Below the pieces are notes generated by a model. The model ran no database searches, was not told where the DNA came from, and saw nothing but the letters and a program-made list of their open reading frames with translations. The position numbers were made by a program, and so were the translations under genes. A DNA stretch of 64,000 nucleotides. Origin: Rhodotorula mucilaginosa (Eukaryota; Basidiomycota; Microbotryomycetes; Sporidiobolales; Sporidiobolaceae). Below, in pieces: positions 33,441 to 43,946 of the stretch (the stretch's first letter is position 1; every line of letters starts with the position of its first letter). Where the stretch lies: the NCBI GenBank assembly GCA_034406715.1, contig CP137869.1, forward strand, positions 558,001 to 622,000, in the 5' to 3' direction.

Positions 33441-36400
33441 TCACATCGGAGGTTGTCCGAGGAGCTTGCGCATCTCGCTTTCGGCTCGAGCGGATCCGGC
33501 CGGACGAGTCGAGAGCGGTCGCTTCCCCGTAAGCACGTCGAGGATGCCGGGCTTGTGAGCCGCCGCCGCCGCCGCCGCCGCGTCTGCCTGTTTGCTTGGC
33601 GTGCAAGCGACGGAAGGCCTACTTGTCGGGGCAGGCTGGTCGTCAGGAGGTGTTCGGGAGCTCGTGGGCCACCCACGCGAGACCTTGGTCGCCGCCGAGC
33701 GTTGGGGCACGTTCGCTGCTTCCGCCGACGTGTCCCATTGAGAGTCGACGAGCTGAGCTGCGGATGTCGGAGGCGCTTTCACACTCTGTCCGGGCGAAGG
33801 AGTGCCGAGCATGGTCCCGGAGCCACGGCGATGGATGGAGGCCGAGAGGATGCCGCTCGCCGAGGTGACCGACCTTGGCTGCGACACGACGTGGACGGAG
33901 GAGGCGGACGTCGAAGCGGGCGAGCTACTGAGGAGTATTGCAGCCGGTGTGTTGGACATGGGCGCCCGCGGTATACCCGCTGGGGGTCCGGCACGGTCAA
34001 TTGCGCCGGGATAGCGAGGTCCTCGCACGATCGAAGCCCCAATGGCCTCGACGCTATTGCGGTGCTGTCGGCGCGCTGGCGAAGGCAGAAAAGCCGGCAT
34101 GGCTTCAGAAGCGACTCTGCCAAGATCGTAAGACCTCGTCGACGGCGAGTAGTCGCGCGGCGAGCTCGAACGCGGGCGTGGCGGAAGGCCCAGATCCTGC
34201 GCGTCCAGCGGCGGAACAGCGAACGGATCGCTGCCATCGATGGCCGGCGTCGATGGCGCTGAAGTCGCCAACGCTCTGGAAATCCCGGACGGCGAACTCA
34301 CACCCGCGACATTCGCCCGGATGGCGGGGGCAGCGGCGACGGGAGCTGGCGGCGACGGCGTCGGCGAATCTGCACCGAGAATGTCTTCGTCTTCAGCTTC
34401 TGGGATGGTGAATTCGGTGCGAGCAAAGTCGGTCGCGTTGGGCGGCAACGGCGCGCCTTCAGAGACGCTGCGGCGGAATCCTGGCGGAGCTGACGAAGGA
34501 CGCCAGGGTTCCTGCTTGTCGGTCCCGCCATCCTTCGATCGCTTCGTCGTCTCGGGCGACGAACCTGGCTCCGCGACGACGGGACCTCGTGCACCCGACG
34601 ACGCGCCCTTCTTCTCGCTGCTGGATCCCTTGTCGGCGCTAGTCCGCCGCCTGCGAGAGCTCTCCTTGCTGCTCCACGGTTCCACCTCCAGCATGAAATA
34701 CTTGGTACCGGAGGCGAGTAGGTACGGGTTCGTGGAGGGATCCTGCGTACATGGCGCGTCAACACAGGGCACTCACGACGAGAAAGTGTGACGAGGGGCC
34801 TACCTTTGCATCGACCACCTTTTCGGTCATCGCTGTGATGCGTGCGACGATCCACTCTCGTGTCTTCATCTGCTCAGCGATGACTCCTGTCGCGCTCAGG
34901 AAATGGTGAGGGAAGCTGACGTTGAAAGCGGCCCAGACGGGTACCGCCGAGTTGCGAGTCGGAAGGAAGAGGGCGAGATCTCCCTTGGCGAAACTGTTGG
35001 AGGTGCGCGTTCAGCTAAGATAGCTAAAAACGTGACGATGCGACTTTCACTCACTTGCGGAAGGCAATCTTGTCCCCCGAGTTCGCAGCGGCACGATGCG
35101 CTCGCTCGCGGTAAGCCTTGGCTTCCTTGATCCATCTCTTCGTCGCGGCGGTGAGCGTCTCGACCTTGTCGTTGACGGCGGCATCGAGGCCACCTTGGTC
35201 AAAGGCATTGAGCTTTTCCAAGACAAGGCGCAAATCGGACGAAGAGACGTCGCCGGTCGGAATCTCGGGCAAGCGATCCGAATGCTGTCGATCGTCGACG
35301 GAAGACTGACGTTCCGGAAGCGTATCGTCCGTCCGAGGAGGAGCCGCGGTCGAGGCGATGTTTGCGACAATCTGGTCACCTTGGAGGCGGAGAGATCGGA
35401 CCGAGTTGAGAGCGTCAATGGCGAGCCGTCGTAGGAGCGCGGACTCCTTTTCTGCGTTGACGAGGGCCTTGGCCGCTTCACGCGCAGCCGACTCGGAGCG
35501 CGAATCCTCCGCGCGAGCGTTGACCTCTTTCGAGTGAGCGAGCTGCTCCCAGCGCTGTACTTGCTCGCGCAAGGTGGCTGCGCCCTCGTCGGCGAGGCGA
35601 ACCCGCTCGTTGAGCTCCTCTAGGCGGGTGTCCTTGTCCGCGAGGAGGCGGCGGAGCGCATCGGTCTCCTTCTCGAGGACTGCGCGGTCGAGCTCGGCGT
35701 CTGCTCGCTGATCGCGCAGCAGCTTGTCCTTGTCCGCGACGGCGCTCGAGAGTTCCTGCTGCGCCCGCTGGGCGACCTCGAGCCTTGGCCGGAGCTCCTC
35801 GATCGTCGCACCACGCTGTTCGTGTTCGAGCCGCAACGCCGACACTTCGCTTTGTAAGCGAGTGTGAGCCTCGCTCAGAGTCGCCCACTGTTTCCTGAGC
35901 TCTGCTTCGCCGGCTGCAGCGGTGGCGAGGTCACGCTCCGCAACTTCCCTCCGCTTGACCTCCTTCTCGAGGTTCTGCTGGAGGTCGCGCGCAGTGTGTC
36001 TCGCCTCTGACTGCTCTTGCTGGAGCGCGCTGCGTGCTCGCTGCAGCTCGTCGACGTCCGCGCGGAGTCTGGCGCAGGCGTCCTCCGCCGTGCTTGCTCT
36101 CGACTCGAGCTTGGCCGTCTCCTCCTCCCAACCGGATCGTTCGTCCTGCAGCTTGCGGTTCAGGTGCTCATGGGCCGTCTCGAGCGTGCGAACCTGCTCT
36201 TCGAGCTCGGCAACGCGGGCGGGGTCGATCACATTGTGCCGCGGGGCCGGCGGGTCTGAGCGCGGGAAGAGTCAGTCCCGCTGTTCCTCGCTGCACGAAA
36301 CCCTAGGACATGCCATACCGCGTGATAACCGTGCAAACTCGTCCCGTAAATTCTCGATCCCGACGCCCAGGTCCTTCACGAGTTGTCGCGCTTGCCGCAC

Positions 36401-38671
36401 AGGGGTGTCGATGTTTGCCGCTTGACCCATAGCTTCGTCGATGCGTGAGAGCGTCGATGCGAGCTCTGCGATCATTGTTGTTCGGAACTTAGTGCGCATT
36501 CGAAGCGACCAGAGCACGAAAGTCAGACCACTCACTGTCCAGAGAAGCGGAACTGATGTCCGGAAGACCTTCTTCTCCTCCGACCACTTCCAAAGCCATC
36601 TCTGGTATGCGCTCGCTCGTCGAGCCTGAAAGGCCACGTACTTCCCACGGAAGCTTGCCCGAGTGAGTCTGGCGATAATGAGTTCGTCGCTGTCGTTCGA
36701 GCTCGGCGAGTGGACGATATATTGCGGTGAGATCACCGGAATGTTGCGAGAGAAGACGAGCTGCGCGGTAGACGAAATGTTCAGCACTTGCTGCTATAAA
36801 TGTTCGTCACACACTCGGCTCACCGTATTCGCGTCGGCGAATGACTTCTGCGACCGTCGCGACGTAGGCTGGAATCAAGCCTTCCAGACGAGAGAGGTGC
36901 TTGAAGTTGTCGGTTCGCGTTCTGATGACGCGCCGACGAGGCGAGTCAGCATCTTGCTCGTGCAACCTCGTGAAGACGCGTTCACGCACCCGAGATCGTG
37001 GTCCAGAGCGGCCAGCTCGGCGGGCACGTTGGCGACGTCGCTTTGCAGCGCCGAGATCTTTTGCATTTCTTGCAAGAAGTATTTCGTCATGGCGTTCTGC
37101 ACGTCGTCGAAAGCTCTTAGTCTGACGCCGAGTCCTGCCATACAGTCAAATGCGACTCGAACCCACCTTGCGTTCGATCAGAAAGCGGATCCGATCTCGG
37201 TGCTCAGCATCGGCATGGCTGAGCTCCGCAAAGCATTGTTCGAGGAGTTCTGGGTCTGTCACTGGGCAGGGGCGGACGTTAACGAAAAAGCGAAACAGGC
37301 TACGTAGCCGTTCACGCGCGCTCCACTCACTCTCCGAACCGGCATGGACAAGCTCTTCAATCCGCAGGTGCCCTTGCTCAGCGTCCTGAGTGCAGGCTTC
37401 GAGGTCGAGCAAATCGGATCTGTAAGATCACATTGTCGCGTCAGCTCAGCAGAGGAGATATGAATGTCTTCAGGCAAAGGGGCAATGCGCACTTGGTCAC
37501 GTCAAGCTCCCCCTCGACAGCCTCTGTTGCGGACGTCACGGTGTCCAGAGTCGCTTGCAGGTCTTCCGTGCGCAGCTTGAGTTCAGCTATAGGTAGGAAA
37601 CCAAGCCGTCAGTCCCTCGCGCTCTCTCGTCTCCTCCGCCATGCAGCACTCACCGAGCACTTTGGCACAGCCATCGCGGACTGCGAGCATCTTTTCCCTC
37701 GAGACGTAATCGCCCAAGTAGCGCTGCTTTTCTTGACCGCCTGCGCCCCCGACTCCGACCGTGCTCGCGTTCCCGGCACTCGAGCCCGCGGTCCGAGTGA
37801 GCAAGCCAGAGATGACGGCGACTTTGCTGACGGCGTCCATGGCGCCTTCCCAGCCTTCGAGCAAGCGCTCGTAACGCTGCATAGTCGGCTGGGCCGATTC
37901 GAGAAAGAGAGAGAAGGAGGAAAAAGTGCCGCTGTTGACGCGGCGGAGGTTGGCGAGGGCGAGAGCGAGAGAATCGATCTGGAGATGGATACTGGTGACG
38001 AGAGCTTGGAGCGTGAAAAGGTGATGCTGTGACAGCGAGAGGTGCGACGGCAGAGGATCCTCCACTGTGAACCCCACGAAATCGTATTTCGTCAGCTAGG
38101 CGAGGTTTGTGAGGGAACCCGGGTGGCAAGCGGACTGACAGTTTAGCGGAGGTTCTCCAAGGACCATCTCTTCCGACACGGAGAGCGCAGCCGCCACCTC
38201 GTCCGGATCAGAATCGAGATGATCCCGATCAAAGACGTAAATCCGTCGGGTAGTTGAATCGGACCCTGCGCGCAAGCCGGCGCTGGACCCCGATCCACGC
38301 ATCACGATCGATCCAGTCGGAGATCGGTTGTCGCCCGGTCTCGGCACGGCCTTGGTTCCCGTAACAGAGCTTGTCGGAGTACTCGCGAGCAAGAGGAGGT
38401 GTCGGACGGCCTCGTCCCGCGCGATCGGCGCGCCTTCCTCGTTCATGAGGATGAGGCATTCCGGAGGGATCGACAGGAGGGGCGAGAGCAGGTTGTACCG
38501 GAGTTCGTCGAGACTGCGTCGCGATGAAAGGGTGTCACACTCCGTACCCCTCGCCCATCTATCCGCGGTCAAGACTCACGTCGTGATGTTGCGAAAGTCG
38601 TCTCGATGCAGCGGGAACTCGGCGCCATCAGAGCTCCTCACCACAGACAAGCTCGGTCGCGGTGCTGGCAT
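33441..38671 (-). CDS. ATG11: Autophagy scaffold ATG11 (FIP200-like)
   Basis: Atg11 links cargo receptors to the Atg1 kinase in selective autophagy and acts at the phagophore assembly site. The start is taken as MPAPRPSLSVV (38671). An in-frame upstream ATG at about 38719 is possible. The N-terminal domain is ubiquitin-like (LDELRYNLLSPLLSIPPECL, then ILMNEEG, later IYVFDRDHLD), as in ATG11/FIP200. Central helical exons include FTLQALVTSIHLQIDSLALA, and a very long coiled coil follows (36232-35051: RVAELEEQVRTLETAHEHLN and onward). The family C-terminal domain is present: ALFLPTRNSAVPVWAAFNVS, WIVARITAMTEKVVDA and NPYLLASGTKYFMLEVEPW. After it comes an extra ~400-residue Ser/Pro-rich tail ending at 33441 with MRKLLGQPPM. 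Many introns are present (for example around 38575, 38140, 37640, 37190, 36860, 36525, 36260, 35045 and 34795-34740). Confidence 0.85.
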
Positions 38672-39147
38672 AGCTGCGGCATGAGCTTCTCCATCCTGTC
38701 GCTGCGCCCACGCAGCCATCAAGCGCGGCCTGTCACCGAGCTGGACTGAGTCAGGCGAGTCGCAAGTGGGGCGGGCGGCGACGATTGATTGATGGGCGAG
38801 GACTCGAGTGCAGCGGTCTGGCGGGCAGCTTCGGTGACTCTGCGGATTGCTTGGCGCGTAGTCTGAATCACCACTCGGTTCAAGTGGTGACAGGAGTGAG
38901 CGACCGATGACGAAGAAAGGGTTCGCCTCCCGTCCCGCTATCCATGGAGATAGGCCCTCTTGATACTCCTTTCTTTTCTGGCAGGATACATTCGGCGCTA
39001 CTATCCATGGTGAGTGTAAATCTCTTGACAGCGAAGCGAGGCTCATCATATCTTGGAGACGAGCTGTTACACATTTTACGACAACAAATTAAGAGGAGGC
39101 CCTCAGAACAGCATATGTACATCGGCGTTGAGTCCATATTGAGGAGT
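38672..39147. other. Promoter region of ATG11 and 3' flank of SHG1
   Basis: This is 476 bases without a supported gene. An open frame continues upstream from the ATG11 start to about 39049, so the true ATG11 start could be slightly further right. The part at 38990-39140 is AT-richer, consistent with the SHG1 3' UTR. Confidence 0.45.
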
Positions 39148-40127
39148 TTATGTCGACCCTTCGGGCACGTCCGCGACGGACGGCTTCATCTCGAAGTCGT
39201 CGTCCGCCTCGCCGGACACGGCAGCCTGACCCGTCAAGATCGCGTCCTTCGAGTCGACGCCACTCGTACAGATTTCATCCTCAATCAATGGCATGTCGAT
39301 ATCCTCTGTCTGGGAAGGTTGTGCAGGTGGAAGGGAGGCGGCAGGAGGCTCGGTAGAGGAGGGTGTTGCAGCCGGCGCTGATTGTTCGGATTGATCTGCC
39401 CCGGCGAGATGAGGTGCCGTGCTTTCGTTCGCATCCACCGGCTCGGTCTTGATTTGCATTGGAGGAGCGATTGCGCTGCTGTCATTGTCCTCGGGCGTCT
39501 TTGCGGGGTCTGTAGCGCACACGCGGAGAAGTCAGCATGGAATCCGCAGCGAGACAGGGAACGAAACGGACTTGGTTGCTCGTCCACCATCGGGACGGGA
39601 CTCGGACCGCTTCCTTCGCCTGCGTCGACCTCTACAGGTATTGCTGCTTTGGGTTCCGGTTCTTCCACGAACGGTACCCCTCTGAGTTGGCAGAGCGAGC
39701 GCGCGAGTTCCTGGTCTATCCGCTTCGCGACCGTCTCGTCCTCTCGGAGCCTCTTCTCGGCGAGCTTGATCTGCGGCTTGAGGGTCTCGATCTGCTTCAT
39801 GGAGCGGATGACGGCGTTCGGGCGGTCCTTGCGCTCTTGCCGCGCGATCGAGGGGGTGCTGGCCAGGAGAGCGGGCAGGGAAACGTCGAGGTCGGCGAGG
39901 AACTTGTCCTTTTCCGGCTGCGGAACGCACCGGATCCCGGTCAGTCTGGCTTGAATAGACGACTTGGCATCCTCTGCAGCGGTCCTTACAGCGTTGATAA
40001 AGTCAGCGAGGAGCTGTTTCCTGAGCGAGTCGAATCCTCCGCTCTTTTTCCAGGTCGCCGCCAGCTGTGCCGGCGTGATCTCCCTGGCAGAGGCAGCCCC
40101 TCCCGGACCCCCTGTCGGTGTAGCCAT
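39148..40127 (-). CDS. SHG1: COMPASS (Set1C) component Shg1-like protein
   Basis: Shg1 is a small subunit of the Set1 complex that methylates histone H3 lysine 4. Two exons (40127-39572 and 39509-39148) give 305 residues with correct phase. After a short Gly/Ala leader comes the family core: LAATWKKSGGFDSLRKQLLA, DFINAVRTAAEDAKSS and a helical run through LKPQIKLAEKRLREDE and RIDQELARSLCQLRG. The second half is acidic and Ser/Pro-rich (EICTSGVDSKDAI, then EADDDFEMKPS), of unknown role. Yeast Shg1 is shorter, so the tail is extra. The start lies 190 bases from the divergent bL28m gene. Confidence 0.75.
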
Positions 40128-40317
40128 TCCGCCCAGCCAGTCTGGTTCTAGCCGTGGAGTGAGCTGAAGGTCAAGAAGCCGGCTTTGTTCGCGACTCTGG
40201 TTTTCTCGCCACGACTGGTCACTACAACTCAAGCGGTCGATCCAACAGAGCCGCACAGACACCTTGGAAGACTCGCAGAACCCGTCTCTCTCTACGCCTC
40301 GCCGTCGTTTGCCCACC
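40128..40317. promoter_or_regulatory. Short bidirectional promoter, SHG1 / mitochondrial bL28
   Basis: Only 190 bases separate the two divergent start codons, so the 5' UTRs and both promoters must fit here. No TATA box is evident. The plus-strand side just before 40318 is CT-rich, with a CACC immediately before the ATG. Confidence 0.55.
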
Positions 40318-40809
40318 ATGTTGGGTGCATTCCGCTCGTCCGCTCCGTCCCTCCGCGCAACTTCGCGCAGCGCCGTCAACGCCAAGCGGATCCAAGCCGG
40401 GCTCTACGACGGTCGCGCCATCCAGTCCGGCAACAGCGTCGGCGAGACCTTCAACAACAAGACCAGGCGGACCTGGTTGCCCAACGTCCACCAGAAGCGA
40501 CTCTGGTCCGAAGCCCTCGGCACCAACTTGCGCCTCAAAGTGACCGCCGGCGCACTCAGGACCATCGACAAGGTCGGAGGACTCGACGCCTACCTGTTCC
40601 GGATGCGGCCAGAACGCCTCGGCGAGAAGGGCATGCTCCTCCGCCAAATGGTACGCACGCCGTTTTCCGCCCTCCCTTGCGCGTTTGCTGGCCAGTCACT
40701 GATCCCTTGGCGCGCACAGGTTCAAGACGCGCATGCACGGGCAAAGGTGCAGCGACGAGCGATCGAGGCGCAGCAGGCCGACGCGCGCGCATCAGCACCC
40801 GACGCCTGA
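40318..40809 (+). CDS. Mitochondrial ribosomal protein bL28m
   Basis: This is a large-subunit protein of the mitochondrial ribosome (Mrpl24 in yeast naming). Exons 40318-40650 and 40720-40809 give 140 residues. The first ~25 residues (MLGAFRSSAPSLRATSRSAV) are an Arg/Ser-rich targeting presequence. The L28 core follows: GLYDGRAIQSGNSVGETFNN, KTRRTWLPNVHQKRLWSEAL, LRLKVTAGALRTIDKVGGLD and YLFRM. The second exon adds a short Ala/Arg-rich helix. The start context and presequence support this ATG. Confidence 0.9.
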   Translation: MLGAFRSSAPSLRATSRSAVNAKRIQAGLYDGRAIQSGNSVGETFNNKTRRTWLPNVHQKRLWSEALGTNLRLKVTAGALRTIDKVGGLDAYLFRMRPERLGEKGMLLRQMVRTPFSALPCAFAGQSLIPWRAQVQDAHARAKVQRRAIEAQQADARASAPDA

Positions 40810-40980
40810 TCCTGACCTCCGTCTCCTCCTTCCCCCATTTTCTGTACTGTACCCCTAGCCGCATGCACACGCTCTTGTTCTTAATTACAGCAGCTCGCTT
40901 GCTGCCGAGGAGAGAAGGAAAAGACAGCTTGACGGGGCTTGACGGGCTCTTGGATCCTCTCCGAAAGAATACAGCCGCAG

Positions 40981-43791
40981 CTAAACAAGTCTACCACCCG
41001 CTCCGAAGAGAGACGCTGCGCCCGCATCTCGGATGCCCTCAACCGCCACTGGACCTCCTCCTCCTCCTGCCGCTGCCGCACCACCGAACCCGCCACCACC
41101 ACCAAACCCGAGCCCGAGTCCGAGTCTGGCCGTGCCGAGTCCGTGAGCTCCACTCGACGCCGCGGCGGCGGCGGCACTAGCACCGCTCTGCTGGCGATAC
41201 ACGCCATACGCGACTGCTGCGACCGCCACGCCCGAGACAACGAGCCAGCCGTGCGGTCCGAGGGCGAGCAGCGGGGGGATCCGGCCGCCGCGGGTCGAAG
41301 ACGAGCGGCGGTGCCGGCGACGTCGTCGGCGACCGTTGCTAGCATCGGCATCACCGGGAGATGGAACAATGTCGTACTCGTCGGCGTCGGCGTCGCCGAA
41401 ATCGTCGTCCAAAGATTCATCATCCCCCTCCGGAAGCGTTTCCGTCTCATCCAAGTCGGGTCCCAGAGCATCGGCAAAGACGATCCCTTCGTTATTGCGG
41501 ACAATCGTCTCAGCCTCTGCATCCGTCAGAGTGCCGTTCATGCTTCGATGCCAGGTGTTGATGCAGCTGTTGGCGCCGAGGACGCGATCTGCTTGTAGGT
41601 CCGGATGCGACTCCACGGCGTCGGCGTCAACCACCGGCGATGCCAAATGGACGCTCACGTCAGCGTCGACGGCGGCGGTGACGGCTTCCGTCTGTGCAGA
41701 CGAGACGAGTAGGTCGCTAGAGGCGGTGGATGAGCCGATGGGGTATCGCCGAGACAGCTCGAGCGCTTGAAGTATCAGCTCGTCGACGACAACTGTCCGT
41801 CGAGGCGGTAGCTGGCTCGGCGAGTCGGGCGGAGACGAGGCAGACACGACGACATTTCCGGACCGAGACGTTTGCTGGTTACCTCGAGGCGGTGTGGACG
41901 GTTCCGTCGCCCGCGAAGAAGAAGAAGAAGAGGGGAAGGGTTGAAAGGCGAGGCCTTCGATGTCGGGATCAGAGAACATTGATTCGTCCAGCGCATGGAG
42001 CGAATCCACATCGTCGTTGTGATCGTGATCGGCTTCGTAGCCGTGCAATGACGACGACGCCAAAGCGGACGTGAACCCGCTCGGCGCCGCGACTTCTGAA
42101 GGCCGTCGACGCCTGCGCAACCCCGCGACGGACTCGTGACCTTTGTCGACTTCAATCTCGGAAGCGCTAATCATTGAGGCGTCCAAGTCTGCCTCGTCGT
42201 CCTCCAAATCACGCAACTCGAACGTGCTCACGCTCGAGCTGGCTGTAAGAGTCGGCGAGCGAGCGAGGTCCGAAGAGGATCCGAGGAAGGACGCCGACGA
42301 CATGAGGTCCTCCGACAACGACAGATCGTCCTCTTCGAACGTCGCTGCCGTTTTGCGGGAGGGCGTGTCCGGCCCTTGAGACTGTGCGGGAGAGGAAGGC
42401 GCCGTTCTCGAGTCGGTGGTCGATGTGTCTTCGCTCGGGGTAGGCGGGAGGATGATGGCCGGGAGCTGCGAAAGTGCCGAGTGGATGATGGCCGGATCGC
42501 CTTCGCAAGTCTCGGAAACGCTGACCAAGTCGTCCTTTTTCGTGAGGAGGATCTAACCGTCACAAATCCGTGCTTCTTCAAATCAGCTGCGGTTGCGAAG
42601 GCGCGAGCGGTAGGAGGAGACGACCACTTACGGCGACGACGAGATGACAGATCATGCTCGGGTTGTGGGCGAGCAAGAAATCGAACAGGCGCGCGAGTAC
42701 AGCGACCGAGTCGAGGTCGTGGCTCAACAGAGTCAGAGCCCACGAGAGAGCGAAGAACGGCATCGACGCGGCTCTGCGTGTGCACAAAAAGGAAACGTCA
42801 GAGGAATCTGATGACACGGTCGTGATGCACGGGGAAGACGCACTGCGAAACGACGTCGTAAAGTTCTGGATCGATCGCCTTGACCAGCCGATGCACAATT
42901 CTGTTGCAGCGTGCGAGTTAGCATTCTCAGAGGACCGCCTATACACAGCGAGCGGAAAGAGGCTTGCTTGAGGTATCCGAGAGTAGGCTCCAACCCGGGT
43001 CCCATGCTATCTCGGACCACGTGCAGGCTCAATCGCTCCGTCGCCGGAATGAGCAAGTCATCCTCTTCGAGTGTCAGGAGCAGGACCGAGACGATCTGCA
43101 GGTTCGGCCATCAGCAGCAGCTACTTTTTGCGCCCGAGACAGCGAACGTACATCGTGATACCCTTGGAAGTAGTGCAGGGCCGGATGGCGTCGCAAGACG
43201 GTCAAGATGGCGCGCTCCAGTTTGACCCGCAATTGGTCGCGATTCTCGTCCCGCACGTCTGCACGACGGCACACCGAGAGTCAGGATGGTCAGAATTGCG
43301 CGTCACACATCGCCAGCAAGGAAGGCGCACCGTGCGGGAAGTTGACGAGGCTGCGGTCAATGTCGAGTCGGACTTGTCGCTCGTCGTCGCGAGGCGGCAA
43401 CTCGTCCAACTCCCAGCTCGTTCCTGAGTCTGCTTCCTTCTGCTTCCCCTTTGCGTTGGAGCGAAGCAGAATCGGCCTGTGCGGGTGTGCGGGCGCCGAG
43501 TCAGCACAAGGGCGTTGCGATGCGGTAACTTTTGAGGGGAGTGACTCGCCAAGCTCGTTTCCTCAGTTCCTGGTTGACGAACCCGCCTGTCTGGCCTGCC
43601 AGGTGGCGCAGAGCATCGACGTCGTGCTCCTCGATCGCCTGCAGTACGCGTTGCCGCTGCAGAGTCTGATCTCGCGTCGCGGGCTGTTCAAGTGGGGCGG
43701 GCGCAGTCGGCGAACTCGAGTCGGACAAAGCCTGGAGCGAATCTGGTCGAGCCTCCCGATCAGCGGGAGCCTTGTCGTCGTCGAGCTGCAT
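40981..43791 (-). CDS. TBC-domain Rab GTPase-activating protein, Gyp8/TBC1D20 type, tail-anchored
   Basis: It stimulates GTP hydrolysis on a Rab1/Ypt1-type GTPase at ER-Golgi membranes (known for the family). The start is MQLDDDKAPAD (43791). The TBC domain runs from about 43600 to 42550 over several exons. VNQELRKRAW opens it, VRLDIDRSLVNFP holds the arginine finger, and LHYFQGYHDV holds the glutamine finger. RLSLHVVRDSMGPGLEPTLG and RLFDFLLAHNPSMICHLVVA follow, in TBC1D20/Gyp8 order. A long acidic Ser-rich linker (42540-41400) follows. Near the end a hydrophobic segment (GWLVVSGVAVAAVAYGVY, about 41230) after an Arg cluster is a membrane anchor, as in TBC1D20. The final ~65 residues are Ala/Gly-rich. 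Confidence 0.85.
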
Positions 43792-43946
43792 CGTCCCTGG
43801 CGTAGCAAGATGCACGCGAAGTGAAGCGGTAGAGACAAGAGCACGCGCATCTTGTTCTCCGCCTTCTCTTGCCAACGAGCGGCTCACACTCGCGCAAAGC
43901 CAGAGATTGAGTACACTGTTCGGAGGGGAAGAGACGTCGCACTCGC
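43792..43946. promoter_or_regulatory. Very short bidirectional promoter, TBC RabGAP / HEATR6-like
   Basis: Only 155 bases lie between the two divergent start codons. No TATA box is seen. If the HEATR6-like start is correct, the two genes must have overlapping or abutting 5' UTRs. Confidence 0.5.

Noticed and set aside
33222-34262. 346-codon plus-strand frame
   Set aside because: It lies antisense to the ATG11 C-terminal exon, is Arg-rich and has no domain. It is a shadow of GC-rich coding sequence.
39285-40385. 366-codon minus-strand frame as one protein
   Set aside because: It reads through the SHG1 intron into the wrong frame and extends upstream of the start. The spliced 305-residue model fits the family better.
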